DNA of 64,000 nucleotides from contig NC_077224.1 in assembly GCF_024763615.1 (NCBI RefSeq), positions 51,098,712-51,162,711 on the forward strand, given 5' to 3'. A program made the translations under genes and the position numbers. Below the pieces are notes generated by a model. That model saw nothing but the letters and a program-made list of their open reading frames with translations, made no database searches and was not told the origin of the DNA. Positions within the stretch are counted from its first letter, which is position 1. Every line of letters starts with the position of its first letter. This document shows, in pieces, positions 56,084-64,000 of this stretch. The DNA comes from Phlebotomus papatasi (lineage: Eukaryota > Arthropoda > Insecta > Diptera > Psychodidae).

Positions 56084-56265
56084 TCCAGAAAAGCCATGCA
56101 AGCCATTGTGAGGAGACTTCGAACTCGGGGCAGACCTAGAACAAGATGGCTGAATCAAATTCAGAATCTTGCCTAGGAGCGCCTTGGGATCGAACCCGAA
56201 CATCTTCCTGAAGTGGCGAAGGATCAATAGGGATAAGCGGTTGAAAATGATGAAGATCATGATGG
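56084..56265 (+). pseudogene. LINE ORF2 C-terminal relic (RTE-like)
   Basis: The frame reads AIVRRLRTRGRPRTRWLNQI, then after a stop LGIEPEHLPEVAKD, ending near AVENDEDHD. GRPRTRW followed by LGI and an AKD(R) segment is the classic C-terminal tail of LINE reverse transcriptases. It shares a near-identical end with 27841-27985. At least two stops are present. Confidence 0.7.
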
Positions 56266-56355
56266 GCACTTCAAGCAAACCATTTCTTTTTGAATTTCTC
56301 TTGAAATTTCCCATCTTTGTTTGGTCAAAACCGGAAAGTTTGTTTTGATTCAATG

Positions 56356-57590
56356 TTTCCATAGAAAATCTGTCTGAGTTGGTTAACATCGTAGTTTCGC
56401 ACTTCTTGCGAACTTATCGTAATGAAATTAATCCCGGTAGAATGTTAGATAAAGTTAACGCGTGATCTGCGAGGAAGATCAGCAGATCGGTGTCCCCATA
56501 AAAAGTCTGCTGAAGTTGGTTAGCGTCGTAGTTTCGCAAAGCGAACTTATCGAAATGAAACTAATCCCGTTGGGACGTTAGACAAAGTCAACGCGTGACC
56601 TGCCAGGAATATCAACTGATCGTTGTCCCCATAAAAAGTTTGTTGAAGTTAGATAGCGTCGTAGTTTCGCAAAGTGAACTTATCGAAATGAAATTAATCC
56701 CGGTGTAACCTTAGATGAAGTTAACGCGTGACCTGCGAAGATCAACTGATCGGTGTCTCCATAGAAAGTCTGTTGAAATTGGTTAGCGTCGTAGTTTCGC
56801 ATTTCAAACGAACTTATCAAAATGAAACTAATCCCGGTAAAACGTTAGATAAACTTAATGCGTGACCTGCGAGGAAGATCAGGAAGATCAGCTGATCGGT
56901 GTCCCCATAAAGTCTGTTGAAGTTGGTTAGCGTCGTAGTTTCGCATTTCCAGCGAATTGATCGAAATGAAACTAATCCCGTTGGAACGTTAGATTAAGTT
57001 AACGTGTGACCTACGAGGAAGATCAGCTGATCGGTGTTCCCATAGAAAGTCTGTTGTAGTTGGTTAGCGTCGCAGTTTCGCATTTCTAGTGAACTTATCG
57101 AAAAGAAACTAATCCCGTTGGAAAGTTAGATAAAGTTAACGCGTGATCTGCGCAGAAGATCAGCTGATCGGTGTCCTCATATTAACTCTGTTGTAGTTGG
57201 TTATCGTCGTAGTTTCGCAAAGCGAACTTATCGAAATGAAACTAATCCCGTTGGAACGTTAGATAAAGTTAACGTGTGACCTGCGAAAAAGATCAGCAGA
57301 TCGGTGTCTTAATAGAAAGTCTGTTGAAGTTAGTTAGCGTCGTAGTTTCGCATTTCAAGCGAATTGATCGAAATGAAACTAATGCCGTTGGAGCGTTAGA
57401 TAAAGTTAACGCGTGACCTGCGAGGAAGATCAGCTGATCGGTGTCCCCATAGAAAGTCTGTTGAAATTGGTTAGCGTCGTAGCTTCGCATTTACAGCGAA
57501 TCGATCGAAATGAAACTAATCCCGGTAGAACGTTAGATAAAGCTAACGCGTGACGTGCGAGGAAGATTAGTTAGTTGATCGGTCCGAATC
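56356..57590 (+). repeat. Satellite array, nine units of about 136 bp
   Basis: The marker TAATCCCGTTGGAACGTTAG or its GG variant recurs nine times at intervals of 131-141 bp (about 56429, 56560, 56694, 56828, 56969, 57108, 57240, 57379, 57516). Each unit also has TTAGCGTCGTAGTTTCGCA, GAACTTATCGAAATGAAAC and the palindrome GATCAGCTGATC. No frame persists across units. Confidence 0.92.
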
Positions 57591-58170
57591 AGTCACCGCG
57601 ATTAAATGATCAGTAGTTAAGTAAACCATGTGTAACCCTGTTTTTCTCCTCAAACCTAACAACTTCATTAGGGAGCAAGCAAGGCTTCGGATAACACGTT
57701 TGCTTCGGAGTTTAAGGTAGCAAATAGCCAATCGATTCTAAATGAGTTTGTCGTGATATCACGACGTACTGCTTTAGAAACATTCCTACAAAGTTCAGAG
57801 TGAACTATTTCACCTGAAAAATCATGTTTGTATTGCTTCCTTTTTCAAATTTCTTGTTTATTTTCAAAGGAAATAACTGAAAAGCACTTTTTACCCTATT
57901 TCACTAAAGATTACCGCAGGAAATCACTCTGCTAGAACAATTAGACCAGTTCTGTCATATGTCAAAAAAAATCGATTTCCATTGGTTGTCATTTCTTTTT
58001 GGCAAAACTGCGTTGTAGTTTTCCTAGATTTCAATCAAATTTATTTTTGTTTTTGTAAATATTCTAAAAGGATATAGTTTTTTGCTATTAATTAAACTTT
58101 TTCTTCTTATAAATATTGTATTATTCATGTTCAACGGTCACTTTGATTTTGAAAGCATGTTTTTCTATAG

Positions 58171-58299
58171 CAGAGGCGTGCAAGAACCGTTTGAAACCGA
58201 ATAAACGTCAAATGAAACATGTACGTCAATGGTCAAAACGCTACTATAACAAACTTATTTTGACGTTAATTCGGTTTCAACGGTTTTTGCACACCTCTG
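58171..58299. mobile_element. hAT-type miniature element, copy 3 (129 bp)
   Basis: The ends are CAGAGGCGTGCAAGAACCG and, inverted, CAGAGGTGTGCAAAAACCG, with a perfect 8-bp duplication TTCTATAG (58163-58170 and 58300-58307). Its right duplication overlaps the left duplication of copy 4. Confidence 0.9.
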
Positions 58300-58309
58300 T
58301 TCTATAGAC

Positions 58310-58439
58310 CAGGAGTGTGCAAGAACGGTTATGAAACCGAATAAACGTCAAAATAAGTTTGTTCATGTAGCGTTTTGACCATTGACGTACAAGTTTCATT
58401 TGCGTTTGTTCGGTTTCAAACAGTTCTTGCACACCTCTG
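58310..58439. mobile_element. hAT-type miniature element, copy 4 (130 bp)
   Basis: The ends are CAGGAGTGTGCAAGAACGG and, inverted, CAGAGGTGTGCAAGAACTG, with a perfect 8-bp duplication CTATAGAC (58302-58309 and 58440-58447). It lies only 10 bp from copy 3, with its asymmetric core inverted relative to it. Confidence 0.9.
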
Positions 58440-58706
58440 CTATAGACTTTATCAAGCGTGAACGCCATCTAGTTTCAACTTATGTGTTTTTAAAAACATG
58501 TTTACAAAACAAAAGCAATGTAGGCTATGTAGGCCATATTTTTTGACATTCTTTCACTCTCTCTCTTTGTTCAAAAATTCCCTATCAGACCACAAAGAGT
58601 TACCCTGTAAATTGTGAATGAAAGAAGAAAATTGAGCTTTTTTCCTGCTAATATGCACATTGAGGAATTTCTAGGAAATTTCCTGATAGTTCCATGAGGC
58701 TCGCTT

Positions 58707-60643
58707 TCATGAAAACGGATGTGGTCGCCTCTTGAGCGAACCGAATTTCTTTTCAGCCTCGAGAATCATCTTTTCATTGCGTACAACTTCAAATGGGGTA
58801 ATTTTTGTAGTTGCTACATTGGTTGTACCCTCGGCACCCTCTTGATCCGATGGAAAATCCTCAAAGCTCATATTGCTGAAGCCACTTTTTACCCCACGCT
58901 TCAGTGATTGATAGTTAAAGGCAGACGTTCCCAGGGAATCTTCAGCCATTGATCCCTTTTTGGTTGCCTTACCACTGGATTCCTTTGTCTTTTTGATCTT
59001 TTCTGTTGACTTACTTTTTGTCTTGTCTTTGAGATAGGGAAATTTACTACTCTTCTTTTCACTCTTACTTTTGGAGATGCCAGATTCTAGTTCACATTCT
59101 TCGAGATTCTGACCATCATCACTTGAAAATTTGACATATTCATTGTCAGCAATTGGCAAGAGTGTATCGAGCATTTTGGGTGGTTGTACAAATGAATGTC
59201 TCTCTTGAGGTTGTTCCATTGTACGTGCTGGAAAACTCTGCTGAACGGTTATCCGATTAATGACAATGGTATTGTTGACAGTTACAAGTGTTTTGGGTTG
59301 ATTGTTATTTGTCTCAATGTGAACAACAGATTTGAGAGATTCAGGAAAGGGTTCAGATCCAAAAAGATCTTTTCCTGGTTCCGGAGCTACTTTGACATCG
59401 TGAACGGGTTGTTGGGGGTGTACAGTGGGAGGAGGTGGAGGCGGTGGAACAACAGAATTGAGGACCGTAACAACACCATAATTCGAAACACTCTGAATAG
59501 CTGCTGTGCCAGGATTAAAGGACACTTCATTGAATTGATCAAGGGCAGGGGGCTTAACGGGAGTTGACGTTATCATCTTCATTGGGGCATTGAGTTTGAG
59601 AAAATCATCTTCAGGAATAGTTTCCGTAGTTACTATTCTTGAAGAAGATGTCGGTGTAAATTTGGGAAAGAGATTCCTTTTGGCAGGAATTTTAGTTGCC
59701 TTGGATATCATCGGAGGTGGTTTAAAGGGTGCCATTGCAAAAACATCAACTTCTTCAGTAACCTGATTTACCTTCTCTTCAGCAACTTCAACCGCTCCCG
59801 GAGATGCTTCATCGACATTCTCCGAATCATAGTCAAGTTCATCATCGAGAAGTAACGGACGATCACCATATTTGTGAATATTGTCATCTTCTTCTTCATC
59901 GGGCGGTGAAAGTTCATTTTGTGGTTCTCGACGTTTCTTAATGATCTTCTTCCTAGCCGATACAATTCTACTTACATCATCTTCATGCGTCGTAACACTT
60001 TCACATTCAGCATGATAAGCACTTGATCCACACGTTTTAATACTCTCACTTATAGCATCCTCAATGTGATTTCTCACATTTGGAATGGTTTTCACTTCAA
60101 ATTCATCAATCATGTCATCAGCTCTGAGATCACTAGCAGATCCAATTGAATCCTTATCATCTTCCTCACCATCTCCAACACTCCTTCCCACATCATCTCC
60201 CTTCGTCCCGGCATCCTTTCCCTTTCCCTTCTTTGTTCCCTTGAGCTTCCGTACTATCGGTACTTTGCCCAAATGACTCTTATCCACCTTTTGATACACA
60301 TTCACCAACTTCTCCTGAATATTCCCCGTGACAATTTGCTTAAAGGATATCCTCTTAATCGACTCACCTGCATGACTTCCAGCAAATTCAGTGTCACTAT
60401 CATCAGATGTGACATAGTTGGACTTGAGCTTTTCATACTTTGTCCGATCTTGCAATGGTGTCCGATTGAAGGACTTTTCCATAAGCAAATTGTCCTCATT
60501 GTCACTCTCCTCATCTCCACCATTTTCACGCCTCCGCATCGATGTATCTTCACCACTTTCAGTGTCCATCATGAGCAGTGATGTCCTGATTTCACTCGGA
60601 GACGCCTGAATGTCCGACTGCAGTGTCCAACGTTTGGCGCGAG
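58707..60643 (-). CDS. Nak: Last coding exon of a Numb-associated-kinase-like gene (partial)
   Basis: An open frame of about 645 residues enters through a good acceptor (TTTTGTTTCAG at 60644-60654), phase 1, and ends at TGA 58707. It is low-complexity, acidic then lysine-rich, with no folded catalytic domain. Two short motifs, DVFAMAPF (about 59.73 kb) and DLFGSEPF (about 59.35 kb), are of the D-x-F-x-x-x-PF type found in the C-terminal tails of AAK1/BIKE/Nak kinases, which bind AP-2 and endocytic partners. A run of seven prolines lies at about 59.44 kb and a KSKSEKKSSK-rich block at about 59.05 kb. The kinase domain would be encoded by exons at higher coordinates, outside the window. Linkage to the methyltransferase pair fits Drosophila 37B as I recall it. 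The family call is an inference from motif style and linkage. An unrelated endocytic scaffold is the main alternative. Confidence 0.65.
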
Positions 60644-60654
60644 CTGAAACAAAA

Positions 60655-61850
60655 TTACTCTTATGCATTAGAAATAAAATTATATCTTGTCACCATTTCT
60701 AACGCTCATTTTGTGCCCATTTCTCCAGCCAAACAAACAAAAAAAAACCAATAGGGATGCCAGTGTTTTTCATAAACGATTTAACAACAAAAAAAACGGT
60801 TTACCATGTCCCGTACGCTAAGACGGCGGTGGACGTAGGACATATTTGCAATTTGAATTGTATTATTATGCAACTTTTTTTTTTTCCTACAGAACTTGTG
60901 AAAATATTTCTATTTGAATTTGAATTTGACGTTTGAATACAGAAATGCTTAAGGAGTTCAAGTTCAATCAGATTGAACAAAAAATCATGAAGATCTTTTT
61001 TAGAAGGTGGCGGAATTACTTCTGGCCTCTGTCTTTACTTATGGCCTCCTCCAAAAACTTTACAGGGAATTCCGCTTTGAAAGAATTTTTCGGGACCGAA
61101 AAAATCCGAAAATTACCCGAGAAGCAATTTTTTCCTAATATAGTCTTGTAGAATTCCTTAAGTAAGGCAATATAGAACCAAAAAAAACTTTTTATTTGCT
61201 TATAACGCTCTTGGTTCCATCATTGAGATTACAAGTGGCGCACTCGGATCTTAAGAGCTTCCATAGGAATTTCAACAGAAAATTCTCACTTTAAGTCTTT
61301 TAAAAGTGCACTAAAAGACTTGTTTAATACTTGGTTCTATAAGGCAATTATTTTGCTTCTTGGGTAACTCCAGTGGCACACTAAAATTGCATATCTGCAG
61401 GAGATTTCTTTGGGATAAGTTACGGAAACGCCGTGATGTATGCAACATATTATCGGCACCAATTTTTTCAGCACATTTTCACGGTCAACAATTTGTAAGA
61501 AATCTATTTCAAATGTACCGCGTGAAAAATATTTGCATACATTTAGGGACACTTCAAAAATCATTTTATAAACGACCTCCCAATAGTAGGCAATCCATAT
61601 CAAATTCTTTCAAGCCGGAACTCCCTGTACAATGTCACAAAATTATTTCGAAAAACCTCAAAATTAAAAATATTTCGAGACAAAATACGGATAGGAAGTT
61701 AAACTTTTGAGTATTAATTAAATTACACTTCAATTGGACATTTTGTTTAGATCGATAAGATTTAATCCATTTCGATGGCCGAGAATCGTTTGCTCGACGC
61801 GATTCTTTACCCCGACGGATGGGACCCATCGTTAAAAAGATCTCGATCTC
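60655..61850. other. Upstream intron of the Nak-like gene; no exon seen
   Basis: Open frames on both strands are short and overlap. Nothing resembles kinase-domain sequence. Confidence 0.35.
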
Positions 61851-63020
61851 AGATACAATATATCGACGGTTCCATTCCATACTATTCTATCTCAGAATGA
61901 CAACTTTTCAGGAAAGCCATTTGAAGTTGGCGATTTCATATGCTGCCCGTGTAAATTTTTTTCGCAAAAGTTAAATATTTATTTATTTATTTATATTTAT
62001 TTTCCCAATCAAAGCCATGGTTGCGTCTGCCGCTGTCTTACCATAACCGGTCACACCAGGTAAACGGCAGAAACCCATGGTGTATTGACCGTATAAGCCA
62101 GCTCATATAATCGAGCTTCAAATGCAGATCATTTGATACACAAAAAAACATAGTAGGTTATTATTCAGGTAACATATCTCGTTACCTGAACATCAGATGA
62201 CCACCAAATTTTCACCAGTTATAGATCTCGGTCTCAGGAACAACATATCTCTCGGAGTAATATAAAGCTAAGTCGACTTAGCATAGTATGGAATGGAGCC
62301 GTCGATATACTAAAATTTCATCGAAATCACATCATAAACACCAAAAACATGGTCCGGTCACGACATTTTCGATTATAGCTCGGGTCAGGGAATATTGAGG
62401 AGGAGTGCGACCCACCGTTGGAAAGGTCTCGACCTCAGCTACAACATACTAAAATTTAAAGAAAAAGCATATTCTAGTTTTCGCAATATTCGAAATTGTA
62501 TTTTCGAAAATCGAATTTTCGTCATAAATTTTTTCTAATTCCGCTAATTAATACCGGAGATATGGCCATTCGAAAATTGAATTTTCAACCCCTTATAGTT
62601 CGGGTCAGGGGGTCGGGGGAATTTAAGTTTGCTATTGATCGAAAGCTCTTAGGCCCAGCTATAACATACTAAAATTTAAGATTGATCGATACCATAGGGG
62701 CTGAGTTATTGAGAAAACAAAATTTAGGGGTATTCCAACATGGTGGTAGGGGAGGTGGGGGGGGAGGATTTGACATCACCTATTTCTAGCCTCCCATCGA
62801 CATTTAACATTTGCCGAAAACCGCTTGTCGATATCTCTCTCCGTTCTCTCACCAGATGCGTTTGTACTCCGGACGGACGGGACGGACCGTTCACGAAAAT
62901 CGAAAAATCGATTTTTAGCGCATATGATATTCGTGATCTATGAGTGGTCAAAATGTGTAAATCCAAAATTTTGGCCCGATCTGACGAGGTCGGATTTCAC
63001 CTAGGACCACAAAAGCTGAG
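61850..63020. repeat. Unclassified repeat-rich region with inverted segments
   Basis: TATCGACGGTTCCATTCCAT (about 61860) and its inverse ATGGAATGGAGCCGTCGATA (about 62288) face each other. ACAACATACTAAAATTTAA-type phrases recur at 62445 and 62655. GGTCTCGACCTCAG / GATCTCGATCTCAG phrases recur through the block. It is probably one or more decayed repeats; the family is unknown. Confidence 0.4.
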
Positions 63021-63639
63021 ATTGTAAAGAATCTCAGCTAATGCACATCAAGTGATCATGTTACGAAGAATTTTTGTGGAAAAGCTAGTGACAACCCTAG
63101 ACAAGCTTATTGTGGGTGAGATTCTTAACGTGAGCAAACTCAGATTGCATGCAAATTCGATTCCGCGACATTTTAGCAAAAATGGAATGAAATTTGTGTT
63201 AAAATAATACAAAATGCGTACAAACCCGAGAGCAGCGTCTGTTAACGTGAGTGAGAAATTTTGTCAACCTTTTCGATTTGTTCGGAAGTGAATACTCTAT
63301 ACGTGCCACGAAAACAGTGTTTCGATAAATTATATTTTGGCAATTTTTTGCGTTAAATGCTTTATAAACTCAATGATTTCGAGTCACAATATATACTAGT
63401 TATGTGAAAAAGCCTTACTTCCGGTTCTGCAATGTATTTTTCGTCCTAAAAATTGCATTCACTTCCAGTTTCACCCGACCAAATGATGGTGAAAAACCTA
63501 ACCTCAAAAAACTGTGTGAAGTGAATCGTTCACCACCTTCATAATCGCATTTTAGCGGTTCACTAGTGAAATGTTCACTTTGATCTATCAAGAGAATCAT
63601 TCACAGGGTTCACTTACTTACATAACCCACCCCCTGGCT

Positions 63640-63835
63640 TGAACTGGAGGCCTTTCGCTATCTACTAGGCGAATGTTCTAAACCACTGAGCTATGGGAAC
63701 ATCGGCTCTGACCGTCTTTGCCACTGATCTCAACCAATTGCCTTGGTTTTACGTATTTTTCTTGGGATTACGTACCAAGCGAATAGAAGTCTGTTCAATC
63801 ACTTTCACTATAAATTAATTCTGCATGGAAAACAT
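63640..63835 (-). repeat. tRNA-derived SINE, copy 2
   Basis: The minus strand reads GATGTTCCCATAGCTCAGTGG (A box), GAACATTCGCCTAGTAGATA and CAGTTCAAGCC (B-box-like). The body (TCTTTGCCACTGATCTCAAC on plus) is shared with the copy at 55850. Confidence 0.55.
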
Positions 63836-63837
63836 GT

Positions 63838-64000
63838 GCTGCTGGTTCAATTGTACTCATGATAGCGTTTCTCAAGGCTCGTAGTGAGTCGAAAAACGAG
63901 TTGAAGTGCACATGGCAATTGGTTGAGATCAGTGTGCAAAGACAATCAGAGCCAGTGCCCCCATAGCTCAGTTGGTAGAGCATTCTCCTAGACAGCGAAA
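63838..64000 (+). repeat. tRNA-derived SINE, copy 3, running off the window
   Basis: The plus strand has GGCAATTGGTTGAGATCAGTG, AAAGACAATCAGAGCC and then CCCCATAGCTCAGTTGGTAG (A box). It is in opposite orientation to copy 2, so the pair forms an inverted repeat with only a few bases between the halves. Confidence 0.55.

Noticed and set aside
57293..57490. 65-codon frame within the satellite
   Set aside because: It spans two satellite units and is not maintained in the other seven.
63957..64000. Genuine tRNA gene at the window end
   Set aside because: The D-arm is good, but the following arm does not pair and the same sequence is dispersed as a SINE.
1..64000. CRISPR arrays, bacterial operons, riboswitches or attachment sites
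   Set aside because: The sequence is eukaryotic. The only regular arrays are a minisatellite and a satellite without spacers.

Overview
The window looks like a piece of an insect genome, most likely a dipteran. It is AT-rich, its genes have short exons with GT-AG introns, and it carries BEL/Pao LTR retrotransposons and many short terminal-inverted-repeat elements. The gene set matches what I recall of Drosophila chromosome arm 2L region 37B: a Nak-type kinase next to a tandem homocysteine S-methyltransferase pair. I cannot name the species. Some low-copy features would fit a sand fly or another lower dipteran, but that is a guess.

Layout. 1-6887: gene-poor, with several foldback repeats, a 423-bp near-perfect palindrome inserted in an older repeat, and a broken coding remnant. 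6888-13756 (+): a complete BEL/Pao element (609-bp identical LTRs, 5-bp target duplication CTACC, intact 1830-codon Gag-Pol). 13757-30600: mostly intergenic, with nested hAT, TTAA- and TA-flanked miniature elements, a LINE C-terminal relic and one good unassigned terminal exon on the minus strand (21138-21322). 30636-35875 and 36402-40625 (both -): two homocysteine S-methyltransferase paralogs, head to tail, with 4.2-kb and 3.2-kb introns. The second gene's intron holds a large inverted minisatellite. 40626-46016: intergenic, with a hAT miniature element, a pogo-like relic and a tRNA-like SINE. 46017-52788 (-): a second BEL/Pao element (608-bp identical LTRs, target duplication ACTAC) that lacks exactly 95 bp of the pol reading frame. 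52789-58706: repeats, a 9-unit satellite of about 136 bp and a double hAT miniature insertion. 58707-60643 (-): the last coding exon of a gene that looks like Numb-associated kinase. The rest is its upstream intron or intergenic repeat.

Main discovery candidate. The 95 bp missing from the second BEL/Pao copy begins GTGAGT and ends ACAG. Both junctions are unambiguous, with no microhomology. The length arithmetic is exact: 6869 - 95 - 2 x 1 = 6772. This is what reverse transcription of a spliced element RNA would leave. It implies a cryptic intron inside the integrase-proximal end of a BEL/Pao pol gene, whose removal shifts the frame and deletes most of the DUF5641 domain. Secondary candidates are two hammerhead-like stems with a covarying base pair, an intronic inverted minisatellite that could form a long hairpin RNA, and two hAT miniature elements inserted two bases apart in the same palindromic target.

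How the genes relate. The two methyltransferases are predicted to regenerate methionine from homocysteine with an S-methyl donor. The Nak-type kinase would act in clathrin-adaptor and Numb regulation. They share a strand and probably ancestral linkage, not a pathway. Most of the remaining sequence is transposon-derived.
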